A DNA stretch of 64,000 bases from Ruegeria sp. YS9 (lineage in GTDB: Bacteria; Pseudomonadota; Alphaproteobacteria; Rhodobacterales; Rhodobacteraceae), in assembly GCF_024628725.1 (NCBI RefSeq), contig NZ_CP102409.1, positions 591,001 to 655,000 of the forward strand, read 5' to 3'. Of this stretch, positions 26,173-35,293 are shown piece by piece (positions within the stretch are counted from its first letter, which is position 1; every line of letters starts with the position of its first letter). The position numbers were made by a program, and so were the translations under genes. Under the pieces are notes generated by a model. It was given only the letters and a program-made list of their open reading frames with translations. It searched no databases and was not told where the DNA came from.

Positions 26173-26497
26173 GGAACAATCTCCAGTGCTCAAAATCAGA
26201 ATTTACTTGGATTTCAGCAAATTCCAGCCCGCCTGTGAAGCCCCAAGGTCAGAAATATGCGGCGCCACCCCGTCGGCCAGGTGTTCCCGGCAAGCTGTGG
26301 GCAATGGCAAATACCGGTTGCAGCCGTTGTGCCGCCAATGCCTGAACCACCCCGAATCCCCGCGTTGCGGGCTTGCGAACAGAAGTCTCGCAGACGGGTT
26401 TGGTCGCGAGGTTTTGAAGGTTCGCCACAGGGGCTTGGCCCTGCCGGGTTAGGGGTATAACCTTGACCACAAATGATTTCAGCTCTGCGAGGCCGCC
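26173..26497. other. 325-base divergent intergenic region
   Basis: This separates two divergently transcribed small secreted-protein genes and must hold both promoters. A 73-codon minus-strand frame with a GTG start (26470-26249) is present, but it has no ribosome binding site and no protein-like features I trust. I see no clear hairpin or operator. Confidence 0.4.
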
Positions 26498-26854
26498 ATG
26501 AATGCCACATTTTTTACCGCCGTCGCCGCATGCGGCATTCTATTGATGAACACCGTGGTCGAGGCCAAGCCTCTGTCCCGAATCATAGCCGAGATGGGGT
26601 TGTCTCCGGCAGATTTCGAAGTGGTCAACGCAGCCTCGAACGCGCTTTTGACCAGTGGCACACCATCCGTGGGTCAGGAACGGTCATGGAAGAATGACGA
26701 CACGGGATCAAAAGGAACAATCCGGGTGCAATCGGTACAGGGAAATTGCGTTGGCCTTCAGCATGTGATTCAGCCGGACGGTGGTGATCAGAGTAGGGAA
26801 ATCCGAACCCGCCGATGCAACGATGGCAATGGCAACTGGATCCTTACGCCCTGA
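26498..26854 (+). CDS. Secreted protein with surface-antigen-like C-terminal domain
   Basis: 118 residues. A signal peptide (about 1-23, VEAKP junction) is followed by a short helical stretch and a C-terminal domain of about 55 residues. Its pattern, a tryptophan, then GSKGTIRV, a Cys in GNCVGL, a second Cys in RRCNDGNGNW, resembles the C-terminal domain of small 17-kDa-type surface antigens common in alphaproteobacteria. No lipobox cysteine is evident, so it is probably soluble in the periplasm or released. Function unknown. The stop is 15 bases before the convergent reductase gene. Confidence 0.62.
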   Translation: MNATFFTAVAACGILLMNTVVEAKPLSRIIAEMGLSPADFEVVNAASNALLTSGTPSVGQERSWKNDDTGSKGTIRVQSVQGNCVGLQHVIQPDGGDQSREIRTRRCNDGNGNWILTP

Positions 26855-26869
26855 TCATCGGGTCAGGTT

Positions 26870-27805
26870 TCAATAGCCCTGATCGCGATTGACTTCATGC
26901 AGCAAGGGCGCGCCAGAACAGAGGCGTTGGAAGTTTTCAGCCACATCCGACAACGCATCGCCCAGATGCCAGCCTGAAACATGAGGCGTGATCGTCACGC
27001 CGGGGTGGCGCCACAGCGGGCTGTCTTGTGGCAGGGGTTCCCGCGAGGTGACGTCCAACACGGCATGCCCCGGAATACCTGCGTCCAGTGCCGCGATCAG
27101 GGCGCCCTCATCAATCAGATTCCCGCGCCCCGCGTTCAGCAACTGACTGCCGGGTTTCATCGCCGCCAGCATTCGGGCATCAAACAAGCCTGCGGTTTGA
27201 GGGGTCGAGGGCAGGATTGCGCAAACGTGGTCACATTGTCCTAGAAGCGCGGGCAACGCGTCCTGCCCGTGCAAACAAGTTACGCCGTCAATGACCTTGG
27301 GCGTACGGCTCCAGCCCATCACCTGAAAGCCCACGGCGCGCAGCATCCGCGCGGTGCGGGCACCGATGTGGCCAAGACCCAGAACGCCGACCACGGTGTC
27401 TGGGGTGAAAACCGGTGCGCGCGGGGACCACTCGGCGCGGGATTGGGCCGCTTCGTGAAATGCCATGTGTCGCTGAGCGCGCAGGATATAGGCCAGAAAC
27501 CACTCGGCAATGCCCTGTGCCGGCGCGTCGGGCTTCAGGCGGGCGATGCGAACACGACCGGGCAGACCGGGATGGCTGACAATGGTTTCAACCCCTGCGC
27601 CCAGCTTTTGAACCAGTTTCAGGTTGGGCAGTCGCGTCGGGTGGTCACGTTGCATATCAACCACGGCCAGCATCGTTATGTCATCCGGGTTTCCCAACGT
27701 TTCCGCGGTGCGAATATCCGCATCCGGCAACACCGCCCGTAAACTGCGGGCAATTTCGTCATCACTTATCCAGTTGGACAGCCCGGTTTCGATCAACAAC
27801 GCCAT
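26870..27805 (-). CDS. ghrA: Glyoxylate/hydroxypyruvate reductase A (2-hydroxyacid dehydrogenase)
   Basis: 311 residues from ATG 27805, which has GGAG eight bases upstream; the frame extends 44 codons further without a start signal. It carries a Rossmann motif VGVLGLGHIGARTA, the NAGRGNLIDE loop with the catalytic arginine, and a catalytic histidine in TPHVSGWH. These fit the GhrA branch, which reduces glyoxylate and hydroxypyruvate with NADPH. In roseobacters such enzymes serve the serine cycle and photorespiratory-type carbon flow, consistent with but not proven by the formate genes nearby. Confidence 0.87.
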   Translation of the reverse strand: MALLIETGLSNWISDDEIARSLRAVLPDADIRTAETLGNPDDITMLAVVDMQRDHPTRLPNLKLVQKLGAGVETIVSHPGLPGRVRIARLKPDAPAQGIAEWFLAYILRAQRHMAFHEAAQSRAEWSPRAPVFTPDTVVGVLGLGHIGARTARMLRAVGFQVMGWSRTPKVIDGVTCLHGQDALPALLGQCDHVCAILPSTPQTAGLFDARMLAAMKPGSQLLNAGRGNLIDEGALIAALDAGIPGHAVLDVTSREPLPQDSPLWRHPGVTITPHVSGWHLGDALSDVAENFQRLCSGAPLLHEVNRDQGY

Positions 27806-28171
27806 GTACGGCTCCTGCTTGGGTTTGATGCGGTGACGTCCCGTCACTACGGTGGACAGGGCCCGGGCAGTTAAGCCATCCTTGCGGCAAAAGTATAGCC
27901 CGGACCCGGTGCTTGACAGGGACAATTCCGAAAACATGACATTCAGCCTGGCCGCGCAAATTCATGATCATCTGCAAGACGTTGCCGATATGACCGGGTT
28001 CGAGATCATGCGGCTGGAGGACACATGTTTCCCGGGAGGTGAAAGCGAAACTGATCGCAAGGCCGGTGTGTCCAACATTTTCGCCCCCCGCCGTCGGAAT
28101 GGCGAAAGTGGTTAAACACCCGGGCCCAGATGAATTGAAACGATTTGCACAAGAATAGACCCGAGGAACAC
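27806..28171. other. 366-base divergent intergenic region
   Basis: Lies between ghrA (minus) and the thioesterase gene (plus). It holds the predicted ghrA promoter. A 59-codon plus-strand frame starting at 27936 has no ribosome binding site and an uninformative sequence; I do not call it. No other structure stands out. Confidence 0.4.
27892..27919 (-). promoter_or_regulatory. Predicted sigma-70-type promoter for ghrA
   Basis: On the minus strand, CTGTCA (27919-27914), 16 bases, then TATACT (27897-27892). The predicted start would give a leader of about 80 bases. Prediction only. Confidence 0.4.
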
Positions 28172-28978
28172 ATGGCGGAAGCGCTCGATTTTACGGACAA
28201 GACCTATTTTCATCAGCGCGATGACGGGGCCTTTATTGGCAACGATGCCGCGCGCGGGCCGTGGTCTGCCGCTCATTGCCACGCGGGGCCGGTCAGCGGC
28301 TTGATCGTACGGGCCGCAGAAACCGAAATCGGCCCCGAAAAGATGCTGACCCGACTGACTGTCGATTTGTTGCGGCCACTTCCATTGGCCGGGCTCCGTG
28401 TCGCGGCAGAGACCACGCGCCATACCAAGACGCTGGGCACCACGCGGGTCACGGTACACGATCTTGATGACACGCTCTGCGCCACGGCCACCACGATGCA
28501 TCTTTTGCGGCGCGATCTGGGGCAGGTGCCGAATGTCGAGATAGATGCGCCGAGGATAGAGGACGTTGTCGAGGGCCCATTTCCGATAGGTGAAATTCGC
28601 CACGATTTGCCCGGTTTCGCCCATTACAGCGATATTCGCTATCCGGCAGGGGGAAAACAGGGTGCCGGGCCCAAAACAATTTGGATGCGCACTCCGCAGC
28701 TTTTGCAGGGCGAGGATCAGTCGCCCATACAGGCCCTGTGCCCGTTGGCGGATTGTGGCAACGGTATCTCGTGGAACGCGCCAACCTCGGAAATGGGGTT
28801 CATGAACACCGACCTGACCGTGCATATCCACCGTGAACCGGTTTCAGACTGGCTGGCATCCGAGTCGGTTTCGCATTGGCAGCCTTCCGGCATCGGCATG
28901 TCTCAGTCCGTGCTCTTTGATACGCAAGGTCCAGTGGGTACTGCGCTGCAAACACTGGTTCTGTTTCCGCCGACCTGA
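28172..28978 (+). CDS. Acyl-CoA thioesterase (double hot-dog family)
   Basis: 268 residues from ATG 28172, with GAGGAA upstream. The chain fits a tandem hot-dog (TesB/acyl-ACP-thioesterase-like) layout: an N-terminal half with GPVSGLIVRAAE and a basic LRPLPLAGLRV segment, and a C-terminal half with GFMNTDLTVHIHREP and a final GMSQSVLFD strand. It would hydrolyse acyl-CoA in the cytoplasm; substrate length cannot be read. The hot-dog assignment is by overall pattern rather than a single catalytic motif. Confidence 0.75.
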   Translation: MAEALDFTDKTYFHQRDDGAFIGNDAARGPWSAAHCHAGPVSGLIVRAAETEIGPEKMLTRLTVDLLRPLPLAGLRVAAETTRHTKTLGTTRVTVHDLDDTLCATATTMHLLRRDLGQVPNVEIDAPRIEDVVEGPFPIGEIRHDLPGFAHYSDIRYPAGGKQGAGPKTIWMRTPQLLQGEDQSPIQALCPLADCGNGISWNAPTSEMGFMNTDLTVHIHREPVSDWLASESVSHWQPSGIGMSQSVLFDTQGPVGTALQTLVLFPPT

Positions 28979-29050
28979 TGTCGGGCCGGATTTCGCATCG
29001 GGATTGAAAATGTCGTTGCCGCCAAACGGAGGGAGACCTATCTTGATCTC

Positions 29051-29698
29051 ATGCGTTACCTTATAACCACTTTGATCCTTTGCTTGCCGATGCAGACCAA
29101 CGCCCACCCGCATGTCTTCATTGATACCGGGCTGGAATTTATCGTGGATGACGCTAGTCAACTGACCCATGTCCGCGTGACCTGGGCGTATGACGAATTC
29201 TACTCGTTGCTGGTTCTGGAAGACATGAAGCTGGATCAGGATGCCGACGGCGTTCTGACACAAAGCGAAGAACGGTTCCTGACCGGGTTCGATACGCAGT
29301 GGGTGGAAGGATACAACGGCGATCTTGTCGTTACCGCAGACGGAAACCCGGTTGCACTTTCCGGTCCGATGGAGGCGCACGCGACAGTTGAAGACGGGCG
29401 CGTTGTCACCACGCATCTCAGGGCGGTGGAAGCCGGTGCCGTGCCTGCCACGGCATTGTCCGCAAAGGCATTTGATGAGACGTTTTACACCGCCTACGAG
29501 GTGACGCGGCCCGTCACCGTCACAGGCCCTTCTGCGTGCCGGATGGATCGGTTTGACCCGGACATCGACGGGCAACTTGCGCAGATGCAGGCGTTCCTGC
29601 TGACACTGGACGCAGATTATGACCTCGAGGAAAACGATATTCCTCTGGTCGGTGAAAGCTTCGCGACCGAGATCCGTGTTTCATGTCCCGCTACCTGA
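29051..29698 (+). CDS. DUF1007 family periplasmic protein
   Basis: 215 residues with a signal peptide (about 1-17) and the hallmark N-terminal mature sequence HPHVFIDTGLEF. It has four Asp/Glu-rich stretches and two cysteines, one in GPSACRMDRFDPD and one at the C-terminus. DUF1007 genes usually sit beside a NicO-type metal transporter and are thought to bind divalent metal in the periplasm. The GGAGGG ribosome binding site is unusually far (15 bases) from the ATG. The stop overlaps the next gene by 16 bases, giving tight coupling. Confidence 0.85.
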   Translation: MRYLITTLILCLPMQTNAHPHVFIDTGLEFIVDDASQLTHVRVTWAYDEFYSLLVLEDMKLDQDADGVLTQSEERFLTGFDTQWVEGYNGDLVVTADGNPVALSGPMEAHATVEDGRVVTTHLRAVEAGAVPATALSAKAFDETFYTAYEVTRPVTVTGPSACRMDRFDPDIDGQLAQMQAFLLTLDADYDLEENDIPLVGESFATEIRVSCPAT

Positions 29699-30618
29699 TT
29701 GTTCCGGTTGCTCTTGCCTGCGGTCTGCTGCTCTGGTTCTGGGGCAGCGGAGGTTTTGAAAGTCTTGCGGCCTGGGCCGCGGGGGAGCAACGAGAATTCC
29801 AGAACCAGATCGCCCGGTCCTTGCGTGCCGCGCGCGCCGAGCAGCCCGAGGCGGTGGCAACGCTGCTGACGGTCTGTTTCGCCTACGGGTTCTTTCATGC
29901 CATCGGCCCCGGCCACGGAAAGGTCCTGATCGGGGGCTACGGTTTGGGTCGGCGTGTTGCTTTCTGGAGGCTATCGGCGATCAGTGTATTGTCCAGCCTC
30001 GGGCAGGCGGTGACGGCCGTCGTACTGGTCTATGCCGGGGTGCTGGTGTTCCAGATGTCCCGCGAAAGCCTTGTTGGAACGACGGAACAGGTCATGGCTC
30101 CGATCAGCTACGGTGCAATTGCCCTTATCGGTCTTTGGCTGGTGGTCCGGTCCTTGCGCAGTTTCGCAAGGAGACGGAAAACCGCGTCGTCCCATGATCA
30201 CCATCATCGTGAAAACGATCACACGCATCATCACCACCACGAAGGAGAGGTCTGTTCAGATTGCGGTCACCGCCATGGCCCCACCGCGCAGGAAATTGCA
30301 AATGTGGGTTCACTGCGCGAGGCCCTGATCCTGATTGCGGGCATCGCGGCGCGACCGTGCACAGGGGCTTTGTTCGTGCTGATCCTGACGTGGCAGATGG
30401 GCATCGCGATGGTCGGTATCGCCGGGGCCTTTGCCATGGCATTGGGCACGGCGTTGGTGACGACCTTGGTGGGATGGACGTCCTTTGGCCTTCGCGGAGG
30501 TCTGCTGGCCTCAGCCTCGGCCACACGGTTCGCATCGGTGTTGGCCCCAACCATCGAACTGGTCGCCGGGCTGATCATTGCCGTGATCGCAAGTGGATTG
30601 CTTCTGCGAGCGATTTAG
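29683..30618 (+). CDS. NicO/RcnA-type nickel-cobalt (or zinc) transporter
   Basis: 311 residues with about six membrane segments. The family signature is HAIGPGHGK at 72-80. A cytoplasmic or periplasmic loop (171-198) is packed with histidines (HDHHH, THHHHHE) followed by CSDCGH, a strong metal-binding region. It lies in an overlapping pair with DUF1007. RcnA members export nickel and cobalt, while DUF1007-linked members have been proposed to move nickel or zinc; direction and metal are undecided. The stop at 30618 almost touches the convergent truA stop. Confidence 0.87.
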   Translation: MSRYLIVPVALACGLLLWFWGSGGFESLAAWAAGEQREFQNQIARSLRAARAEQPEAVATLLTVCFAYGFFHAIGPGHGKVLIGGYGLGRRVAFWRLSAISVLSSLGQAVTAVVLVYAGVLVFQMSRESLVGTTEQVMAPISYGAIALIGLWLVVRSLRSFARRRKTASSHDHHHRENDHTHHHHHEGEVCSDCGHRHGPTAQEIANVGSLREALILIAGIAARPCTGALFVLILTWQMGIAMVGIAGAFAMALGTALVTTLVGWTSFGLRGGLLASASATRFASVLAPTIELVAGLIIAVIASGLLLRAI

Positions 30619-30619
30619 G

Positions 30620-31387
30620 TCAGTCGAATACCGGTTCCGGGTAACCAACCCGCGCCAGATACAGCCCTTGCGGCGGGCACACTGGCCCGCAGGCCGCACG
30701 GTCGGCGGCTTCCAACGCCTTGCGAACATCTTCCGGCGTCCACGCGCCGGCGCCCACACGTTCCAGGGTTCCGACGAAACTGCGCACCTGATTGTGCAGG
30801 AATGACCGTGCCCTAACGTGGAAAAGGACCTCGGGGCCGGAAAATCCCTGAACCTGTTCAACCCGCAACTCATCCAGAGTTTTGACCGGGCTGGCCGCCT
30901 GACAAATCGACGACCTGAAGGTCGTGAAATCATGGCGACCCAGCAGCATGTTCGCCCCTTCCTGCATGGCCTCGACATCCAGCGGATGATTGATCTGCCA
31001 AACCTGCCCTTTGTCATGGGTTGCAGGCGCGCGCCGCATCAGGATGCGGAACAGGTATTGCCGTTCGACCGCCGAAAACCGGGCGTGCCAATCCGCGTCG
31101 ACCCGTGCTGCCTTAACAATCGCCACCGGCTGCGGTTTGAGGTGATAGTTCAGCGCTTCGGACAGGCGGAAAGGATCCCAGTCCTTGGCCATGTCGCAAT
31201 GAGCAACCTGTCCCAATGCATGAACACCGGCGTCGGTGCGCCCTGCGGCAGCAATCGTATGCGCACCCGGTTGAATGCGGGACAGGGCCTGTTCGATTGC
31301 TCCCTGCACGGACGGTTGATCCTTTTGCCGCTGCCATCCGGCAAACAGCTCCCCCTGGTATTCGACTTTCAACGCGTATCTGGGCAT
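30620..31387 (-). CDS. truA: tRNA pseudouridine(38-40) synthase
   Basis: 255 residues. The catalytic aspartate is D52 in [11 protein letters not shown]. It makes pseudouridine at positions 38-40 of the anticodon arm. The N-terminal [12 protein letters not shown] is typical, and the C-terminal VGTLERVG and [11 protein letters not shown] strands are present. It is convergent with the NicO gene (two-base gap) and divergent from ycjX. The ribosome binding site is weak. Confidence 0.95.
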   Translation of the reverse strand: MPRYALKVEYQGELFAGWQRQKDQPSVQGAIEQALSRIQPGAHTIAAAGRTDAGVHALGQVAHCDMAKDWDPFRLSEALNYHLKPQPVAIVKAARVDADWHARFSAVERQYLFRILMRRAPATHDKGQVWQINHPLDVEAMQEGANMLLGRHDFTTFRSSICQAASPVKTLDELRVEQVQGFSGPEVLFHVRARSFLHNQVRSFVGTLERVGAGAWTPEDVRKALEAADRAACGPVCPPQGLYLARVGYPEPVFD

Positions 31388-31494
31388 GTGCCGCTGGTAC
31401 AGCGCGGCGCGGGAACGGGCAAGGGGGCGAAAGCGCTGGTATGTGCGGTACCCTCTACCTATCTTGGGTGAAACGATAATTGCGGGGCGACGGA

Positions 31495-32910
31495 TTGGTC
31501 ATCTCATCACTGGCAGACAGTCTTGTGCGCGGCGTCGAAAACATCGGCGACAGCGTCTCCGAGACATTTTTTGAGCCTGCCATCCGCCTGGGTGTCACCG
31601 GGTTGGCGCGGTCGGGCAAGACGGTTTTCATCACCTCGCTGGTGGCGAACCTGCTGGATCGGGGGCGTATGACCGGGTTGGTTGCGCAGCAGGAAGGACG
31701 GATCAACGCCGCCTATCTGCAACCGCAGCCTGATGACACCGTGCCCCGGTTCGATTATGAAACGCACCTGTCCGCCCTGACCGGTCCGACACCGCACTGG
31801 CCGGACAGCACGCGCGCGGTGTCAGAACTGCGCCTGTCCTTCAAAGCCCGCCCAGCCGGCTTGCTTGCCGGCTTGCAGGGACCGCGCACCGTTCATCTGG
31901 ACATTGTCGATTACCCCGGCGAATGGCTTTTGGATCTGGCCTTGCTGGACAAGTCGTATGCAGACTGGTCTCGGGAAACACTGACACGTATCGAGGCCCG
32001 CTCGGAGGCTGCCGGGTATCTGGCCCAGGTCAATGCCGCAGACCCGTCCGGCGCACATGACGAGCCGACGGCGCAAGCGCTGGCATCGTCTTTCACGACC
32101 TATCTCAATCAGGCGCGTGAAGCGGGGTACTACGACTGTACCCCCGGGCGTTTCCTGTTGCCGGGCGATCTGGCAGGCTCTCCGGTTCTGACCTTTGCGC
32201 CGTTGGTGGTGCCTGGCCCGTCGCGGCGCAGAACGCTTCAGCGCGAGATGGAACGGCGATTTGAAGCTTACAAAGCGCAGGTCGTGAAACCGTTTTTTCG
32301 GGATCACTTCTCGCGGATCGACCGGCAGGTGGTTCTGGTTGACGCGCTGGGCGCAATTCACAAGGGACCGCAGGCGGTCGAGGATATGCGCCGCGCCATG
32401 GCTGATATCCTGTCGGCCTTTCGCCCCGGCCGAAATGCATGGCTCAGCCAATTGCTGTTGGGCAAGCGGGTCGAACGCATTTTGTTTGCGGCGACAAAAG
32501 CCGACCATTTGCACCACACCCAGCATCCCCGCCTCACCGCGATCATTGAAGCATTGACGCGCGAGGCGCGCGATCGGGCGAGTTTCGCCGGGGCCCGGAC
32601 CGAGGCCCTGTCTCTGGCATCGCTGCGCGCAACGACCGAAGAATTGCGCAATCACAACGGGACAGACTTGCCATGCGTTCGGGGTACCTTGTTGGATAGT
32701 GGGAAACAGGCCGCCTTCTACCCCGGTGAATTGCCCGAGGATCCAGCGCATCTGTTGGGCCCGGCCCGAAATGGGGCTGATACGTGGTTGGGCGAAGACT
32801 TCGGCTTCATGGCTTTTGCCCCGGCCCGGCTGACCATGAAACCCGGTGACGGCCCGCCGCATATCCGACTGGATCGTGCCGCCCAGTTTTTGATTGGAGA
32901 TCGGTTGTGA
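31495..32910 (+). CDS. ycjX: YcjX-like P-loop GTPase family protein
   Basis: 471 residues if the TTG at 31495 is the start; an earlier in-frame TTG at 31480 is also possible. The Walker A is GLARSGKT (36-43). The [12 protein letters not shown] stretch is a characteristic YcjX switch region. YcjX and YcjF belong to the phage-shock regulon in enterobacteria, where their job is unknown. The stop overlaps the next start as GTGA. It is the first gene of a tight three-gene unit with an acetyltransferase and ycjF. Confidence 0.88.
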   Translation: MVISSLADSLVRGVENIGDSVSETFFEPAIRLGVTGLARSGKTVFITSLVANLLDRGRMTGLVAQQEGRINAAYLQPQPDDTVPRFDYETHLSALTGPTPHWPDSTRAVSELRLSFKARPAGLLAGLQGPRTVHLDIVDYPGEWLLDLALLDKSYADWSRETLTRIEARSEAAGYLAQVNAADPSGAHDEPTAQALASSFTTYLNQAREAGYYDCTPGRFLLPGDLAGSPVLTFAPLVVPGPSRRRTLQREMERRFEAYKAQVVKPFFRDHFSRIDRQVVLVDALGAIHKGPQAVEDMRRAMADILSAFRPGRNAWLSQLLLGKRVERILFAATKADHLHHTQHPRLTAIIEALTREARDRASFAGARTEALSLASLRATTEELRNHNGTDLPCVRGTLLDSGKQAAFYPGELPEDPAHLLGPARNGADTWLGEDFGFMAFAPARLTMKPGDGPPHIRLDRAAQFLIGDRL

Positions 32911-33362
32911 CGGTACTTCTGCGTCCCGCACGCCCAACGGATGCAGGTACCATCGGGACAATCCTGCATGGCTTCGCCCGGGAAAACGACTGGATGCCTG
33001 AATTGCACAGCTGCGCCGAGACCATCGCCTTCTGTGGTCGAATGATTGATCAGGAATGGGTGACCGTGGCTGAAACCGAGGCCGGCGTTGTAGGTTTTTT
33101 GGCGCTTGACGGTCGTGAAATCCATTCGCTTTATCTGGATGTTTCGGTTCGGGGCCGCGGGATTGGCCAGCAATTGCTGGATCATGCCAAATCGGCCCGC
33201 TCAGAGCTGAGCTTGTACGCGTTTCAGGACAACGCCCGAGCCTGCCGGTTTTATGAACGTAACGGCTTTGCCGAGGTGGCCCGCAGCGATGGGGCGGATA
33301 ATGACGAAAACCTGCCGGACATATTGTTTGTCTGGCGCAGTGAGGGTGTGATCCATGGCTAA
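32907..33362 (+). CDS. GNAT-family N-acetyltransferase
   Basis: 151 residues with a GTG start at 32907. The acetyl-CoA-binding motif A appears as SVRGRGIGQQLLDHA (Q/R-x-x-G-x-G/A). Motif B follows as NARACRFYERNGF. The compact size and RPARPTDAGTIGTI N-terminus are typical of the family. The substrate is unknown. It overlaps ycjX by four bases and ycjF by eight, so it is translated as part of that unit, which suggests that it acts on or with them. Confidence 0.88.
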   Translation: MTVLLRPARPTDAGTIGTILHGFARENDWMPELHSCAETIAFCGRMIDQEWVTVAETEAGVVGFLALDGREIHSLYLDVSVRGRGIGQQLLDHAKSARSELSLYAFQDNARACRFYERNGFAEVARSDGADNDENLPDILFVWRSEGVIHG

Positions 33363-34344
33363 AGGCCCGGTTTTGATCGATCTTGAAACGGATGAGCCCC
33401 CTGCCGATGTCGCCAAGGCCCCGCCGGTGCCGGACATCGCGCAACCGCAAGGGCAGGCGATGCAAAGCGCGGCACGGCTGGCGGCGCGTAAACCATCGGC
33501 TCTGGCACGCTGGTTCTGGGGGCTGGCCCTGGCAGTGGTCGGGGCGGCCGTATCGGTGGCCGCGTGGGATTTTGCAACCTCGCTGGTGGCGCGGACACCT
33601 GTATTGGGTTGGATCGTAACCGGATTGATCGCCGCGCTGGTTCTTGTGGCGCTTATGATTGCTGTCCGTGAACTGGCCGCACTGGGGCGATTGTCCCGCG
33701 TAGATGGCCTGCGTCGGGCCGCAGACACCGCATTGGCCGACGACGATCTGGCTCAGGCCCGTGCGGTCACCAACCGTATCATCGTATTCTACAAAGGCCG
33801 GGAAGACACGCGCTGGGGCCGCGAACGATTGACCGAGCGGATGGCGGACCAGTTCGATGCGTCAGCTCTGCTGGAGCTTGCCGAAGATGAACTGCTGGCC
33901 CCTCTGGATCAAGCAGCCAGCCGCGAGGTCGAGGCCGCGGCCCGGCAAGTTGCAACCGTGACCGCATTGGTGCCATTGGCGCTTGCGGATGTGATAACCG
34001 CGCTGGCCGCGTCGTTGCGGATGATCCGCCGGGTTGCGGAAATCTATGGCGGGCGTGCGGGTGCGCTGGGCGGCTGGCGTCTGACCCGCAGTGTATTTGT
34101 GCATCTGGTGGCGACAGGGGCCGTGGCCGTCGGCGATGATCTGCTGGAGCCTGTCCTGGGCGGTTCCGTTTTAAGCAAACTGTCCCGCCGGTTCGGAGAG
34201 GGTCTGGTCAACGGGGCGCTCAGCGCCCGTGTGGGTGTGGCCGCGATGGAGGTGTGCCGTCCGCTGCCCTTCTCGGACAGGCACAAACCTTCGACGCGGG
34301 GCATCATCAAACGCGCCTTGCAGGGCCTGTTTTCCAAGGGTTGA
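33355..34344 (+). CDS. ycjF: YcjF-like inner-membrane protein (TIGR01620/DUF697)
   Basis: 329 residues. A Pro-rich N-terminus is followed by two membrane segments (about 58-75 and 80-105), then a soluble region and a DUF697 stretch with several amphipathic helices (about 200-300), ending in a basic tail. This matches YcjF, partner of the YcjX GTPase. No pspA, pspB or pspC gene is in the window, so the pair seems uncoupled from a local phage-shock operon. It overlaps the acetyltransferase gene by eight bases. Confidence 0.83.
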   Translation: MAKGPVLIDLETDEPPADVAKAPPVPDIAQPQGQAMQSAARLAARKPSALARWFWGLALAVVGAAVSVAAWDFATSLVARTPVLGWIVTGLIAALVLVALMIAVRELAALGRLSRVDGLRRAADTALADDDLAQARAVTNRIIVFYKGREDTRWGRERLTERMADQFDASALLELAEDELLAPLDQAASREVEAAARQVATVTALVPLALADVITALAASLRMIRRVAEIYGGRAGALGGWRLTRSVFVHLVATGAVAVGDDLLEPVLGGSVLSKLSRRFGEGLVNGALSARVGVAAMEVCRPLPFSDRHKPSTRGIIKRALQGLFSKG

Positions 34345-34404
34345 TCCAAAGCAAGGCGCCCCGGCCTGCGCTTCGACACACTGAAAGTGTCAAAGGAGCC
34401 AGCC

Positions 34405-35115
34405 ATGACGGATCACGGTCACAGCCCGCAGGAAATCGCCGAACGGATCAACGCACCGCCTGGACGAGGTGTGTTGCGCGATGTCGTCTATGGCGGCATC
34501 GACGGGTCCGTCACCACATTTGCCATTGTGGCAGGCGTTGCAGGGGCAGGTCTTTCCCCGTTCGTTATCGTGGCGCTTGGCCTGGCGAATGTTCTGGCTG
34601 ACGGGTTTTCGATGGCTGCGGGCAATTATTCGGGCACCAAGGCCGAACTGGACAACATTCGCCGCATCCGCGCGGTCGAGGAACGCCACATTGCGTTGTA
34701 CCCGGATGGCGAGCGCGAAGAAGTGCGAGAGATCCTTGCGCAAAAAGGGCTGTCTGGCGGCATTCTGAATGAGGCCACGGCAGAGATCACCTCGAGCACC
34801 GAAAACTGGATCAACCTGATGATCGAAGGTGAATATGGTCTGGGCAGTGTCGACCCGCACCCAATGAAAGCCGCAGTGGCCACCTTCTTTGCGTTTCTGG
34901 TGGCGGGGATGATCCCTTTGCTGCCGTTCCTGGCGTCCTTGCCAAACGCATTTGCGATCTCGGCCTGGATGACCATGGCTGTATTCTTTGCGATTGGCGC
35001 GCTCAAAAGCCGGTGGTCACTGGCCCCCTGGTGGCGGTCGGGGATCGAGACGTTTTTGATCGGCGGGCTGGCCGCGCTGATCGCGTATCTCGTCGGGTCC
35101 CTGTTCCACCCATGA
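34405..35115 (+). CDS. VIT1/CCC1-family iron/manganese transporter
   Basis: 236 residues from ATG 34405, with GGAG upstream. An N-terminal VYGGIDGSVTTFAIVAG and the ADGFSMAAGNYSGTKAE motif are diagnostic of VIT1/CCC1 proteins. About five membrane segments are visible, with a charged cytoplasmic region between (about 75-140, many Glu) as in the metal-binding domain of plant VIT1. Plant and yeast members export Fe2+ or Mn2+ from the cytosol. The gene follows ycjF by 60 bases on the same strand but looks functionally separate. Confidence 0.85.
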   Translation: MTDHGHSPQEIAERINAPPGRGVLRDVVYGGIDGSVTTFAIVAGVAGAGLSPFVIVALGLANVLADGFSMAAGNYSGTKAELDNIRRIRAVEERHIALYPDGEREEVREILAQKGLSGGILNEATAEITSSTENWINLMIEGEYGLGSVDPHPMKAAVATFFAFLVAGMIPLLPFLASLPNAFAISAWMTMAVFFAIGALKSRWSLAPWWRSGIETFLIGGLAALIAYLVGSLFHP

Positions 35116-35293
35116 GTTTTGCAGCGCTGGGATGACGGTTCTTGCGGCAGGCGTTACCGGAGATCCCGGACCTTTTCAGGCCAACGATCGCGCGCCTGAC
35201 GATTTCGGTGTTTTAGATCGGGTCACGGCTTTCCTGACTGTCACTTTCGGACGGCTCAAGATAGCCTGACCTTCAAAAGGATCGGAGACTCGG

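Noticed and set aside
26249..26470. 73-codon minus-strand frame with GTG start in a divergent intergenic region
   Set aside because: No ribosome binding site and no conserved pattern; it lies where promoters are expected.
27936..28115. 59-codon plus-strand frame in the ghrA-thioesterase gap
   Set aside because: No ribosome binding site; overlaps the predicted ghrA promoter region.
29055..29067. GTTA...TAAC inverted repeat resembling a metal-regulator half-site at the DUF1007 gene
   Set aside because: It lies inside the first codons of the gene, has only 4-bp arms, and does not match a full Zur or Fur box.
31822..33465. 547-codon minus-strand frame opposite ycjX and the GNAT gene
   Set aside because: Antisense shadow; plus-strand genes carry Walker A and GNAT motifs.
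35132..35269. 45-codon plus-strand frame upstream of the DUF2339 gene
   Set aside because: ATG start but no ribosome binding site; sequence is not protein-like enough to call. Could be revisited with conservation data.
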